Shown here in pieces: positions 1 to 8,808 of a DNA stretch of 64,000 nucleotides (position 1 is the first letter of the stretch; the number at the start of each line of letters is the position of its first letter). This DNA is from Lachnospiraceae bacterium (GTDB lineage: Bacteria > Bacillota > Clostridia > Lachnospirales > Lachnospiraceae), in the NCBI GenBank assembly GCA_910575255.1, contig CAJTEM010000004.1, positions 124,001 through 188,000 of the forward strand, given 5' to 3'. The notes under the pieces were generated by a model. That model did not search any database. It saw nothing but the letters and a program-made list of their open reading frames with translations, and was not told where the DNA came from. Position numbers and translations under genes: made by a program.

Positions 1-41
1 AAGTAAACAGTCCCAATGAATCCGAGAAGGGAGAACACGAA

Positions 42-578
42 ATGAAGAAAAAGTTATTCATAATGGTTGCAGCAGGAGTAATCATGACCATAGCAGGTTT
101 TCCTGTTTATGCAGGGCAGTGGAAGATGGATTCCATCGGGTATTGGTATGAAGAAGATAAGGGAACCTATCCAACGGATTCCTGGAGATATATTGATGAA
201 AAATGGTATTATTTTGACGGGCAGGGATACATGGTAAAAGATACCTGGGTAGGAGATTATTATGTGGGTTCTGACGGGGTAATGCTGCCTGATAAACCGG
301 CGTGGAGCGGATATGCTACAGGAGAAGAGGTTTATATGGAACTGCAAAAGTATTATGCCAATGATCCGTCAGAGGTTACAGTAATGGAAGGTGAGGCACA
401 GGAAGGCTATTATTATTGTGATGTGAGATGTGGGGTGCCGGGGAATTCCTATGCAAGCCAAAGATTATACGAAGTTGAGGTGAGCATGAAGACCGGGGAA
501 GTAAAAGAATTAAATTTAATTACTGGGATTCAGAATTTATTTAATCTTAGAGAAATGAATGCCAGGAACAGTCAATAG
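42..578 (+). CDS. Secreted cell-wall-binding repeat protein
   Basis: A 178-residue protein with an N-terminal signal peptide (KKK followed by a hydrophobic stretch, cleavage probably after VYAG near residue 25). Residues 27-85 hold two copies of an aromatic repeat of the choline/glucan-binding type (GYWYEE..., WYYFDGQGYMVKDTW), which usually anchors exported proteins to wall polymers. The C-terminal part (from about residue 95) ends in a region reading LYEVEVSMKTGEVKELN, reminiscent of PepSY-like inhibitory domains; that comparison is tentative. A GAGAAGGGAG ribosome site precedes the ATG. A strong hairpin follows. It seems monocistronic. Surface location is well supported, ligand unknown. 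Confidence 0.8.
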   Translation: MKKKLFIMVAAGVIMTIAGFPVYAGQWKMDSIGYWYEEDKGTYPTDSWRYIDEKWYYFDGQGYMVKDTWVGDYYVGSDGVMLPDKPAWSGYATGEEVYMELQKYYANDPSEVTVMEGEAQEGYYYCDVRCGVPGNSYASQRLYEVEVSMKTGEVKELNLITGIQNLFNLREMNARNSQ

Positions 579-603
579 AAAATATAATAGCAGATGAAAA
601 TCG

Positions 604-644
604 AAATTCCCACATCCAGTGAAATGAAACCGATGTGGGAATTT
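604..644 (+). terminator. Hairpin terminator after the repeat protein
   Basis: A perfect 13-bp inverted repeat (AAATTCCCACATC at 604-616, GATGTGGGAATTT at 632-644) with a 15-nt loop lies 26 nt after the upstream stop and ends in a short T run. Confidence 0.75.
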
Positions 645-663
645 TAGCTGACGGGATTTTTTC

Positions 664-692
664 TTGCCCCTCTCTCTTTGGCATGGTAAAAT
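664..692 (+). promoter_or_regulatory. Candidate sigma-A promoter for era
   Basis: TTGCCC at 664-669 and TAAAAT at 687-692 are 17 nt apart. The -10 is extended (TGGTAAAAT). It lies about 95 nt upstream of the era start and downstream of the previous terminator. Confidence 0.45.
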
Positions 693-787
693 AGAAGTAA
701 TCATTCTATAGCAAACATGACATTTCCTGTAGTTTAAGAAAAAGCGAGGGCGGACTGCTGTTTGGGCCGTTCTCTAAAGGAGCGATT

Positions 788-1699
788 ATGGAAGAAAAGA
801 AAGAACAGAAAAAGTCCGGCTTTGTAACCCTGATTGGCCGGCCCAATGTGGGGAAGTCCACGTTGATGAACCACCTGATCGGGCAGAAGATCGCCATCAC
901 CTCAGCCAAGCCGCAGACCACCCGTAACCGGATTCAGACCGTATATACGGACGAACGGGGACAGATCGTATTTCTGGATACGCCGGGGATCCATAAGGCG
1001 AAGAACCGGCTGGGGGAATATATGGTGAATGTGGCGGAGCATACACTGGCGGAGGTGGACGTGATTCTGTGGCTGGTGGAGCCGTCTACCTTCATCGGAG
1101 CCGGAGAGCGGCATATCGCGGAGCAGCTGAACCAGGTGAAACAGCCGGTGATCCTGGTGATCAATAAGATCGATACCCTGAAGGATTCTCAGGAGATTCT
1201 GACCTTTATCAATGCTTATAAGGATATCTGCCCGTTTGCCGAGATTGTCCCGCTGTCGGCACTGAAGAAGCGGAATACGGATGTGCTGACAGAAATGATA
1301 TTCCGGTATCTGCCTTACGGGCCGCTGTTCTATGATGAGGATACGGTGACGGATCAGCCGATGCGGCAGATCGTGGCGGAGCTGGTGAGGGAGAAAGCGC
1401 TGCGGTTGCTGGAGGAGGAGATCCCGCATGGGATTGCAGTGACGATCGAGAAAATGTCGGAGCGCAAAAACGGTATTATGGATATTGAGGCGACGATTAT
1501 CTGCGAGCGGGATTCGCATAAGGGGATCATTATCGGCAAGGGCGGCAGCATGCTGAAACGTATCGGCTCTGCGGCGCGGCGCGAGATCGAGGAGATGATG
1601 GAGACAAAAGTAAATCTTCAGCTGTGGGTGAAGGTGCGCAGGGAGTGGCGGGATAATGAGCTGCTGATGAAGAATTACGGATACCGCGGGGATGTATGA
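788..1699 (+). CDS. era: GTPase Era
   Basis: Essential small GTPase that binds 16S rRNA and assists 30S subunit maturation. At 303 residues it has the normal length. The G1 loop GRPNVGKST is at residues 17-25, the switch region TTRNRI near 43, G3 DTPG near 65 and G4 NKID near 128. The C-terminal KH RNA-binding domain carries GKGGSMLKRIG near residue 250. The ATG is preceded by CTAAAGGAGCGATT, a good ribosome site. In many clostridia era directly precedes recO; here a cupin gene and a NusG-domain gene lie between them, still on the same strand. Confidence 0.97.
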   Translation: MEEKKEQKKSGFVTLIGRPNVGKSTLMNHLIGQKIAITSAKPQTTRNRIQTVYTDERGQIVFLDTPGIHKAKNRLGEYMVNVAEHTLAEVDVILWLVEPSTFIGAGERHIAEQLNQVKQPVILVINKIDTLKDSQEILTFINAYKDICPFAEIVPLSALKKRNTDVLTEMIFRYLPYGPLFYDEDTVTDQPMRQIVAELVREKALRLLEEEIPHGIAVTIEKMSERKNGIMDIEATIICERDSHKGIIIGKGGSMLKRIGSAARREIEEMMETKVNLQLWVKVRREWRDNELLMKNYGYRGDV

Positions 1700-1819
1700 G
1701 CTGTTGCGGACAGAACTCTGAAAAGCATAGGAAGAGGCCTGAAAAGGCCGGACACAAAGAATGAAAGGGAGAAAACCGTTCGAAGAGACTGAGCTGTGAT
1801 AAAAGAAAGGAGAAAACAG

Positions 1820-2149
1820 ATGAAGCTGGATTTTGGTAAGATGGAAGAGAAGCGGTTGCCGGAGTTTAAGGGCGGCAAGGGAGACATGATTGCCCGAATG
1901 CATATGGATGAATTAGGAAAGATCCTGTACGGCAGGCTGGAGCCGGGGTCATCGATCGGATTCCATAAGCATGAGACCAGCAGTGAGGTCATCTATATTC
2001 TGAGTGGTAAGGCGGATTTTTTATACGATGAAAGGACAGAGGAGGTCCATGCAGGCGAATGCCATTATTGCCCGAAGGGCCATAGCCATTCGATGATCAA
2101 TAACGGTGAAGAGGATCTGATATTTTTTGCTGTGGTACCGGAGCAGTAA
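1820..2149 (+). CDS. Cupin-domain protein
   Basis: A single-domain cupin of 109 residues. Both classical metal-binding motifs are intact: motif 1 reads HKHETSSEVIYILSG (HxH...E...G) and motif 2 reads GECHYCPKGHSHSMINN (G...PxG..H...N), so a divalent metal site of two or three histidines and a glutamate is expected. Start chosen at 1820 because AAAGGAG lies 7 nt upstream; an in-frame ATG 24 nt earlier has no such site. Substrate cannot be told from sequence; small cupins act as isomerases, dioxygenases or sugar/ligand sensors. Confidence 0.85.
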   Translation: MKLDFGKMEEKRLPEFKGGKGDMIARMHMDELGKILYGRLEPGSSIGFHKHETSSEVIYILSGKADFLYDERTEEVHAGECHYCPKGHSHSMINNGEEDLIFFAVVPEQ

Positions 2150-2278
2150 GGTACAAAGAGCATAGGAAAAAAATAAAATCGCCAATCTGTTATTTGTCCG
2201 ATCTCATGGTAAACGATAGCTGATGGAAAAGAGAGAGGATTCTCTGCAACAGATTACTGAAAGTTCGGGAGATGCCAT

Positions 2279-2644
2279 ATGAGTGAAAAGAAAAACAGAC
2301 AGAAGAAGCATGATTCTATATTAATAGTGGCGCTCCTGGCGTTGGCGGCAGCGTTGGGCGGGGGATATTATTTTTTCCATCGTGAGCCTGCCATGCGGGC
2401 TGAGGTTACGATTGACGGGAAGCTGGCGGAGACCCTGGATTTGTCAAAGGATCAGGAGGTCACGATTCATGGCGCCCATAACGGAGTGAACCGCCTGGTG
2501 GTGAAGGACGGGGAGATCTGGTGCGAGGAGGCGACATGTCCGGATCAGGTGTGTGTCCATCAGGGAAAGCAGTCGCGGGACGGGGAGATGATCGTCTGCC
2601 TTCCCAGCCTGATGATTGTGCAGGTGAAGGGGGAGGAACGATAA
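2279..2644 (+). CDS. NusG domain II-containing membrane-anchored protein
   Basis: A 121-residue protein with a basic cytoplasmic start, one transmembrane helix (about residues 12-32, rich in A, L and G) and an extracytoplasmic beta domain of the NusG domain II family (pfam07009 type). The region WCEEATCPDQVCVHQGKQ has the conserved cysteines seen in this family. Family members often sit next to Gx-family transport or FMN-linked redox genes in clostridia; here it stands between the cupin gene and recO, so context does not fix its role. Confidence 0.8.
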   Translation: MSEKKNRQKKHDSILIVALLALAAALGGGYYFFHREPAMRAEVTIDGKLAETLDLSKDQEVTIHGAHNGVNRLVVKDGEIWCEEATCPDQVCVHQGKQSRDGEMIVCLPSLMIVQVKGEER

Positions 2645-2682
2645 GACTTCATGGGAAGCGGAAGAATCATGATGTGCAGCCG

Positions 2683-2784
2683 GATCGTTTTCAAAACGCG
2701 TTTTCCGGAATCTGGCGGGCCATGTCCACACCGCTTACCGTGGGATATGGGGATATCTATCCGGTCACCTCAGCCATATGGTGA
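2683..2784 (+). pseudogene. Remnant of a potassium channel pore
   Basis: A short in-frame stretch reads FSGIWRAMSTPLTVGYGD followed by IYPVT, which is the pore helix plus the K+ selectivity filter TVGYGD of two-helix or voltage-gated-type potassium channels. No membrane helices precede or follow it in any frame, and a stop comes seven codons after the filter. It is therefore a gene fragment left between the NusG-domain gene and recO. Confidence 0.6.
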
Positions 2785-2929
2785 TCCTGTATACCAAGAG
2801 GGATGTAGGAGACAGTTTGGAGATTGATCTGTGAATTCATTTTCTGCGGTTAGATGTCCCATTGCCTGCAGCGAGGCTGTTGGCTTACGGGGGATCCGGA
2901 GTATCTGGCGAGGAAGGCGGGGCAGCACG

Positions 2930-3580
2930 ATGAGAGAATCGGTGAATCTTGCGGGGATGGTCTTAAAATCTGCCCCGCTGGGAGAATATGACAGGCGGCT
3001 GGTGCTTCTGACCCGGGAGAGGGGAAAGATCACAGCCTTTGCCCGGGGAGCCAGGCGGACAGGGAATGCCCTGATGGCGGTCTGCAGACCCTTTGTGTTT
3101 GCGAATTTCCGGCTGTATGAGGGGCGGGATTCGTACAGCCTGGCTTCAGCGGAGGTGAAGAATTATTTTACAGAGCTTGCAGCTGACGTGGAGGCGGCGT
3201 GCTACGGTTCGTATTTTCTGGAATTTGCGGATTATTACGGCCGGGAGAATGTGGAGGGGGAAGAGCTTTTGCTGCTTCTCTATCAGTCGTTGCGGGCGCT
3301 TTTAAAGCCGGCCATTCCCAATTCGCTGGTGCAGCTGGTGTTTGAACTGCGGGCCATGACGATCAATGGAGAATACACGGCATATCCGCCCGATCCGGTC
3401 AGCGAATCGGCGGTATATGCCTGGGAATTCATTATTTCCTCGCCGCTGGAAAAGTTATATACCTTTGTGCTGAAGGAAGCGGTGCAGCGGGAGCTGCAAG
3501 AGTGTGTGGAAATCAACAAGCGCCGGTTTTTGGATCGGGAGTTTAAGTCGCTGGGGATTTTGCGGGAGCTGGGAGGATAA
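2930..3580 (+). CDS. recO: DNA repair protein RecO (short form)
   Basis: RecO helps load RecA onto single-stranded DNA together with RecF and RecR. The N-terminal OB fold is clear (GMVLKSAPLGEYDRRLVLLT, then GKITAFARGARR) and the helical domain follows (GSYFLEFADYY, LYQSLRALLK, FELRAMTINGEY). The C-terminus EFKSLGILREL matches the family. Start chosen at the ATG of MRESVNLAG; in-frame codons upstream have no family similarity. The protein has 216 residues, shorter than the usual 240-250, and lacks the cysteine zinc-ribbon segment that many relatives have between the helical domain and the C-terminal helix. Confidence 0.9.
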   Translation: MRESVNLAGMVLKSAPLGEYDRRLVLLTRERGKITAFARGARRTGNALMAVCRPFVFANFRLYEGRDSYSLASAEVKNYFTELAADVEAACYGSYFLEFADYYGRENVEGEELLLLLYQSLRALLKPAIPNSLVQLVFELRAMTINGEYTAYPPDPVSESAVYAWEFIISSPLEKLYTFVLKEAVQRELQECVEINKRRFLDREFKSLGILRELGG

Positions 3581-3622
3581 AATGGGCACAGACGGCTATT
3601 TTGTCCGAATTTCAGGAAAGTA

Positions 3623-3651
3623 TTGAAAATCTGAGGAATAGAGGATATAAT
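3623..3651 (+). promoter_or_regulatory. Sigma-A promoter for the lipoprotein/glyS pair
   Basis: TTGAAA (3623-3628) and a perfect TATAAT (3646-3651) with 17-nt spacing. It stands 75 nt upstream of the lipoprotein start and just after recO. Confidence 0.8.
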
Positions 3652-3726
3652 AGGGCATACCGAAAGAGGAATGTTACTGGGAAGGACATCAAAACCGTAA
3701 CACAGAAACAGATTCAGGAGGATTTT

Positions 3727-4392
3727 ATGGCAAAACGGCAATTCACCAGGTCTCTTTTTCTGGGGATGGCTGGATTTTTGATGGTTTCCTGCGGAAGGCT
3801 GGGAGGGACCAAGTGGGCAGCTGATCAAAACAGCATCTATGTGACAAAGGATCTGCAGATTCAGAGCGCGATGGTATTCACTGCGCCAATGGCGAATGAG
3901 CTGTACAGTCAGGAGGAGCTGGCGACAGAGGCCGGTGAGTGGATCCGCGATTACAATGCAGCGAACGGGGCGGAGGCAGTCTCGGAAAATACGAATGGAA
4001 AAGCGAAGCTTCCGGTGGCATTGAAGTCCTGCAGCCTGGAAGGCCAGAGCGGAAGACTGGTATTTGATTATGGAAAACCGTCAGATTTTGTGGGATTTGC
4101 GAAAGAGACCGGGGATACCACCCATACGGTCACGTCGCTGCAGACGGGGACAGCAGCCTCTGTGCTGATATCTATTGCTGACGGAAGCGAGGAGAGCTTT
4201 ACTGCCCCGGACGGCAGTACGGTGGAGGCAGGCAGTCTGACAAAGGACGGGTATCGGGCAGTGGCCGTGGAGGGTTCTGCTGTGGTATGTGTGGAAGGCA
4301 AACTGGTTGCCGCATCTACCGGGGTGAAGGCAGTGCTGGATGATCATACGGTGATGACCGGTGAAGGGATGAATTACATCATATTTCAATAA
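3727..4392 (+). CDS. Putative lipoprotein of unknown function
   Basis: A 221-residue exported protein. The start at 3727 follows CAGGAGG by 5 nt and gives a short basic lipoprotein signal (KRQFTR, hydrophobic core, lipobox LMVSC with Cys at about residue 20). The mature part is rich in Ala, Thr, Ser and Gly with no recognised catalytic motif. A gene of this kind lies upstream of glycyl-tRNA synthetase in several Lachnospiraceae (from memory, not checked). It shares the promoter at 3623 with glyS, only 15 nt away. Confidence 0.75.
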   Translation: MAKRQFTRSLFLGMAGFLMVSCGRLGGTKWAADQNSIYVTKDLQIQSAMVFTAPMANELYSQEELATEAGEWIRDYNAANGAEAVSENTNGKAKLPVALKSCSLEGQSGRLVFDYGKPSDFVGFAKETGDTTHTVTSLQTGTAASVLISIADGSEESFTAPDGSTVEAGSLTKDGYRAVAVEGSAVVCVEGKLVAASTGVKAVLDDHTVMTGEGMNYIIFQ

Positions 4393-4407
4393 GAGAGGAT
4401 GATTACC

Positions 4408-5796
4408 ATGGAAAAGACATTGGATAAGATTGTGGCATTGGCAAAGAGCAGAGGGTTTGTATATCCGGGTTCCGAGATCTACGGGGGACTTGCCAACACC
4501 TGGGATTACGGAAATCTGGGGGTGGAATTAAAGAATAACGTAAAGAAAGCCTGGTGGCAGAAGTTTGTTCAGGAGAGTCCCTACAATGTAGGGGTGGACT
4601 GTGCAATCCTGATGAACTCTCAGACCTGGATTGCCTCCGGACATCTGGGAAGCTTTTCCGATCCGCTGATGGACTGTAAGGCTTGTAAGGAGCGTTTCCG
4701 TGCAGATCAGCTGATTGAGAGCTATATGGAAGAGCACGGCATTCAGACCGAGGGATCTGTGGATGCCTGGTCCCAGGAGGAGATGAAGAAGTACATTGAC
4801 GAGAATAATATCCCCTGTCCCAGCTGCGGCAAGCATGATTTCACGGATATCCGCCAGTTTAACCTGATGTTCAAGACCTTCCAGGGCGTGACCGAGGATG
4901 CCAAGAACACGGTATATCTGCGTCCTGAGACAGCTCAGGGAATCTTTGTGAACTTTAAGAACGTGCAGCGCACCTCCCGTAAGAAGGTGCCCTTCGGGAT
5001 CGCCCAAGTGGGTAAATCCTTCCGCAATGAGATCACTCCCGGAAACTTTACCTTCCGCACCAGAGAATTTGAACAGATGGAGCTGGAGTTCTTCTGCAAG
5101 CCGGATACGGATCTGGAGTGGTTTGCCTATTGGAAGCAGTTCTGCATTGACTGGCTGAAGTCTTTGGGTATGAAGGATGAGGAGATGCGGGCCCGCGACC
5201 ATGAGCCGGAGGAACTGAGCTTTTACAGCAAGGCAACCACGGATATCGAATTCCTGTTCCCCTTTGGCTGGGGCGAGCTGTGGGGCATTGCGGATCGGAC
5301 CAACTATGACTTGAGCCGCCATCAGGAGACCTCAGGGCAGGATCTGTCCTACTTTGACGATGAGACCAAGGACCGGTATATTCCCTATGTGATTGAGCCT
5401 TCCCTGGGCGCTGACCGTGTGACGCTGGCCTTCCTCTGCGCCGCCTATGACGAGGAGGAGATCGGTGAGGGAGATGTGCGCACAGTGCTGCATTTCCATC
5501 CGGCCCTGGCTCCGGTGAAGATCGGTGTGCTGCCGCTGTCAAAGAAGCTGGCAGAGGGCGCGGAGAAGATCTATGGCGAACTGAGCAAATATTATAACTG
5601 CGAGTACGATGACCGGGGGAATATCGGAAAGCGCTACCGCAGACAGGATGAGATCGGGACGCCGTTCTGCGTGACCTATGACTTTGAGTCAGAGACTGAC
5701 CATGCGGTGACTGTGCGTGACCGGGATACCATGGAGCAGGAAAGGGTATTGATCGCGGAGCTGAAGTCTTATTTTGAGGATAAGTTCCGGTTTTAA
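4408..5796 (+). CDS. glyS: Glycyl-tRNA synthetase, single-chain (homodimeric) type
   Basis: Charges tRNA-Gly with glycine; this is the eukaryal/archaeal-like alpha2 class IIc enzyme common in clostridia. Of 462 residues, the usual length. Visible features: N-terminal [13 protein letters not shown], a zinc-ribbon-like pair CKAC / CPSCG, motif 2 [14 protein letters not shown], motif 3 [10 protein letters not shown] and the C-terminal anticodon-binding domain ([20 protein letters not shown]). Start at 4408 has AGAGAGG 9 nt upstream; the ATG at 4399 would overlap that site. No T-box leader is seen upstream, so glycine control is not evident here. Confidence 0.96.
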   Translation: MEKTLDKIVALAKSRGFVYPGSEIYGGLANTWDYGNLGVELKNNVKKAWWQKFVQESPYNVGVDCAILMNSQTWIASGHLGSFSDPLMDCKACKERFRADQLIESYMEEHGIQTEGSVDAWSQEEMKKYIDENNIPCPSCGKHDFTDIRQFNLMFKTFQGVTEDAKNTVYLRPETAQGIFVNFKNVQRTSRKKVPFGIAQVGKSFRNEITPGNFTFRTREFEQMELEFFCKPDTDLEWFAYWKQFCIDWLKSLGMKDEEMRARDHEPEELSFYSKATTDIEFLFPFGWGELWGIADRTNYDLSRHQETSGQDLSYFDDETKDRYIPYVIEPSLGADRVTLAFLCAAYDEEEIGEGDVRTVLHFHPALAPVKIGVLPLSKKLAEGAEKIYGELSKYYNCEYDDRGNIGKRYRRQDEIGTPFCVTYDFESETDHAVTVRDRDTMEQERVLIAELKSYFEDKFRF

Positions 5797-5872
5797 AGTG
5801 TGACAGAGAGTGGCAGGACTGTTGGGTCTGACAGGATTGCTGCGATTGTTAAACAGTAAGAAGTTGGATTTT

Positions 5873-5904
5873 ATGGGGCTTTCCGAAAAATCGGGAAGCC
5901 CCAT
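5873..5904 (+). terminator. Terminator after glyS
   Basis: A 12-bp stem (ATGGGGCTTTCC / GGGAAGCCCCAT, one G-T pair) with an 8-nt A-rich loop about 75 nt after the glyS stop. The T-rich tail is short (GTTCCTTACTTG). Confidence 0.65.
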
Positions 5905-5995
5905 GTTCCTTACTTGCGAAAACAGAATTCCTGATCAGAAGAATTTTCAGACGTTATGGCGAAAAGACAATAGAAAAGGGACGGAGGTATGTTTT

Positions 5996-6442
5996 ATGAA
6001 AGCTATTATCATTTATGAGTCCACCCACCATGGGAACACGAAAAAGCTTGTGCAGGCAATTGCGGCGAAGTATCATGTGGAGACTGCCAGCATTGAGGGT
6101 GCGGAATCCATAGACCTGTCAAGCTATGACAGGATTGGCCTTGCCTCTGGGATTGCTTTTGGAAAGTTTTACAAGCGTATGGAGAAATTTGCCGAGAAAA
6201 TTCCGGCCGGCGCCCGGGTGTTTCTTCTTTATACCTGCGGGAATCCGGCAGGCGGGTATGTGAAGAGTATCACCAGAACGCTGGAGGCCAATGGGGCAAA
6301 GGTGGTGGGAAACTATGGCTGCAAGGGTTATGACACTTACGGCCCGTTCAAGCTGGTGGGCGGGATTGCCAAAGGACATCCAACAGAAGAGGAGATTGCC
6401 AGAGCTGTGGAGTTTTATTCAAAAATAAGAGGGAAGGAATAA
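5996..6442 (+). CDS. Flavodoxin-family protein
   Basis: A 148-residue FMN-binding electron-transfer or flavoprotein domain. The N-terminal beta strand and phosphate-binding loop read IIIYESTHHGNTKK (residues 3-16). The aromatic loop region around YTCGNPAGGYV and the C-terminal Rossmann-like fold fit single-domain flavodoxins. Start chosen at 5996, 8 nt after GGAGG; upstream in-frame codons include the terminator region and are not coding. It lies alone after the glyS terminator, so its redox partner is not shown by context. Confidence 0.85.
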   Translation: MKAIIIYESTHHGNTKKLVQAIAAKYHVETASIEGAESIDLSSYDRIGLASGIAFGKFYKRMEKFAEKIPAGARVFLLYTCGNPAGGYVKSITRTLEANGAKVVGNYGCKGYDTYGPFKLVGGIAKGHPTEEEIARAVEFYSKIRGKE

Positions 6443-6485
6443 AGCAATACGGGGTAATAATTTTCACAAAAGTGGAGGCCAGATG

Positions 6486-8261
6486 ATGAACCTGACTAAT
6501 TTTTTAAAACAAACAGATGCTCTTACGGCAAAATATTCCAAAGAGCAGCTTGTCGCATTCATTCATGATATCGGACGGGTCCTGCCAGAACATGGCAGGG
6601 AGGATTTTCTGGACAGGCTGAAAGCGGCAGGAGGGAAATCAGAAAGAGAACCGGCTGCGGTTCCGGAGAATGAACCTGGGTTTGATGAGAGGTATCAGTC
6701 TGTGAGAGATCATTTAAAGATCATCGATTCCCAGGAAGTCGCAATCAGCGCTATAGTAAATGAAGAATATGACGAATGGTATGATGATGGCATAGAGGAA
6801 TATTATTATGAGGACGAAAGCGGTATTTCGGACATGATGGCAGAGGCCTGCGATTTTGTTCATACCTGTATGGACAGGGAGAGGTACCAGGAAGGCTTTG
6901 AGATCGGAAACCAGCTGTTTTTCATGGAAATTTTGTGCTATGATGATTATGGCGAAGAGGAGATTTCTCTGGGAGATCTGGTGGATTATGGGCTTTTGCA
7001 ATGTGACCTGACGAGGGTGATTCTGGATACCGCATATTGCGCATATCGTTCGGTATCCCTGGAAAAGCGGCCCGAGGCATTGTACCAAGTACTTGTCAAT
7101 GCCGGAAAGAATGATAAGATCACCTTAGAGGTCATTATGCAGTACGGAGAGGAAGAACTGCCTGATTTTCAGGACTTTCTGAAGCTTTGGATCGCATATC
7201 TGGGGACGAAAACAGGGTGTGAAGCTGACCGGTTTATGCTGGAAGCTGTTGGATTATTGAATGATATTTCCGCTTCTGTTCAATACGCGGAGAAATATGT
7301 AGCTGTCCATCCGGGATTATATCTGAACCTGCTGGAGGATGACAGGCATACGGATGCAGACAGTATGGCATCCATAGGAATGGAAGCAATGAAGATTATG
7401 CCAAAGCAATATAAGATGCGGAGCAGGGTGGCCTTGAAAACAGCGGAGTATCTGCTGAAAACAGAGGAAGATTCTTCTCTGCTGGAGAAATGCTACTTTG
7501 TGGCCTATGAATCGGATACCTCTGCATTGAATTATCTTCGCGCTTTTATGAATGGATATGGAACCAAACAGAAAAGAGGAGAACTTCAAAAAGTATTCAT
7601 GACATTACCCGCAGAAAAGAAGGCGGATTCTTATGACGGGCAGGGAAGAGACGGTTTCTGTTCTGAGAGGGAAAAGAACAAACCAGACGGAAATATGCTT
7701 TTACTGCTCAGGTTTCTGGACGGGCAGTTTGCCGATGTGCTGGCAAAGGGTCTGAACAAAACGAAAGCATTGGGATGGTCCGGTACTTTTATGAAACAGG
7801 GAATCGCATTGTATCTTCTGTATCTTTATGAAGGCCGGCAGAAGGGAAAGGGAATCGCTGCGATGGCTCTTGCCGTAAAATCTGCAATGGGCTTTTCGGC
7901 GGAAGCATATTTGCGGGGCATTGGTGAAGACAAGAGCGCAGATGAAAACGCATTGTTTTATGAAGTGTTTTTGAAATGGAAATCCGCGGTGCAGATGGAG
8001 CCGTCTGTCAGAACCAGCGCAATAGAAAAAATAGCAGGTTTGCTCGAAAAAAGGGTAGAGGGGATCATGGACGCAAACCGCAGAAACTATTATGGAGAAT
8101 GTGCGGCATATCTTGCCGCCTTAGGCGAGGTACAGGAGTCTTTGGGCGAGAAAGGCGCCAAGCAGAGGCTTATGACATCCTATAAGGACAAGTATTCCCG
8201 GAGACGCGCGTTTCGGGAGGAAATGCGAAATTATGGGTGGATAGATGTGAAGAAAAAGTGA
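6486..8261 (+). CDS. Large helical protein of unknown function
   Basis: A protein of about 591 residues that I do not recognise. Predicted mostly helical, with an N-terminal short domain (LTAKYSKEQLVAFIHDIGRVLPEHG), a very acidic Tyr-rich segment near residues 92-110 (EEYDEWYDDGIEEYYYEDE), then repeated helix pairs in the style of TPR-like or SWIM-zinc-finger-associated proteins. No signal peptide, membrane segment or nucleotide-binding motif. GGAGG lies 4 nt before ATG 6483 and 7 nt before ATG 6486; the second is preferred. No clear operon partner; the next gene is on the opposite strand. Confidence 0.75.
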   Translation: MNLTNFLKQTDALTAKYSKEQLVAFIHDIGRVLPEHGREDFLDRLKAAGGKSEREPAAVPENEPGFDERYQSVRDHLKIIDSQEVAISAIVNEEYDEWYDDGIEEYYYEDESGISDMMAEACDFVHTCMDRERYQEGFEIGNQLFFMEILCYDDYGEEEISLGDLVDYGLLQCDLTRVILDTAYCAYRSVSLEKRPEALYQVLVNAGKNDKITLEVIMQYGEEELPDFQDFLKLWIAYLGTKTGCEADRFMLEAVGLLNDISASVQYAEKYVAVHPGLYLNLLEDDRHTDADSMASIGMEAMKIMPKQYKMRSRVALKTAEYLLKTEEDSSLLEKCYFVAYESDTSALNYLRAFMNGYGTKQKRGELQKVFMTLPAEKKADSYDGQGRDGFCSEREKNKPDGNMLLLLRFLDGQFADVLAKGLNKTKALGWSGTFMKQGIALYLLYLYEGRQKGKGIAAMALAVKSAMGFSAEAYLRGIGEDKSADENALFYEVFLKWKSAVQMEPSVRTSAIEKIAGLLEKRVEGIMDANRRNYYGECAAYLAALGEVQESLGEKGAKQRLMTSYKDKYSRRRAFREEMRNYGWIDVKKK

Positions 8262-8290
8262 GTTGACAGAAGAACCGGTTTGCGGCCGGA

Positions 8291-8329
8291 GAGGTCCGGA
8301 AATTCCCCCTACAGGAATTTCCGGACCTC
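8291..8329 (-). terminator. Perfect 16-bp hairpin at the end of the DUF3842 gene
   Basis: GAGGTCCGGAAATTCC (8291-8306) pairs perfectly with 8314-8329 across a 7-nt loop. The last codons of the minus-strand gene (EEVRKFL) are encoded in the stem and its stop codon lies in the loop. Little T tail on either side, so it may act as a bidirectional barrier between convergent genes or protect RNA ends. Confidence 0.6.
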
Positions 8330-8716
8330 TTCGATTACCAGAGAAATGATATCATTCAGCGACAGATGATTGCAGCCCACAACCTGGTGATTACAGCGGT
8401 TGACAGGCATGAGCAATTGTCTGGCATGGCTTTGTCCCACAGCCACAGCCATGGCCGGAGTCACCTCTCCATAGAGAGAGTCCGCGATAACGATACCGAT
8501 GGGGCCGATGATCAAGTCAGAATCCCGGGCAGCGACGATCACCGGATTCTCACCGGTCGCTCCGAAATCAGCCCCGGCCTTCAGCATGGCGGCAGTGGCA
8601 GCGTTATTGGTGCCGATGGCCAGGATCTCCTGCTGAGGGAACTGCTTTTTCAGCTGCTCGATAATGCTTTTCCCCATCTTGCCTCCCTGGCCGTCGATAA
8701 CAGTAATTTTTTTCAT
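8309..8716 (-). CDS. DUF3842 family protein
   Basis: A 135-residue protein whose start (KKITVIDGQGGKMGKSIIEQL) shows a Rossmann-like first strand and glycine loop typical of DUF3842, a small family conserved in Clostridia. Later conserved pieces include GATGENP, DLIIGPIGIVIADSLYGEVTPAMA and a His/Cys-containing stretch near residues 98-115 (HARQLLMPVNRCNHQVVGC). Function is unknown; a nucleotide or cofactor-binding role is a guess from the N-terminal loop. It is transcribed alone, convergent with the large unknown gene. Confidence 0.85.
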   Translation of the reverse strand: MKKITVIDGQGGKMGKSIIEQLKKQFPQQEILAIGTNNAATAAMLKAGADFGATGENPVIVAARDSDLIIGPIGIVIADSLYGEVTPAMAVAVGQSHARQLLMPVNRCNHQVVGCNHLSLNDIISLVIEEVRKFL

Positions 8717-8808
8717 GAATCGATTCTCCTTGTGTGAGTTTTATTTTTTGGTTCTCTATTGCTACTGTTCACAGGCAATGTCATTTAGTTTAGCTCTGAG
8801 AATACTCA

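Noticed and set aside
902-1903. A 333-codon open frame antisense to era
   Set aside because: Runs opposite a certain GTPase gene and its composition is that of an antisense shadow.
5810-5995. Extended N-terminus for the flavodoxin gene
   Set aside because: Passes through the glyS terminator hairpin; the ATG at 5996 has a proper ribosome site and family start.
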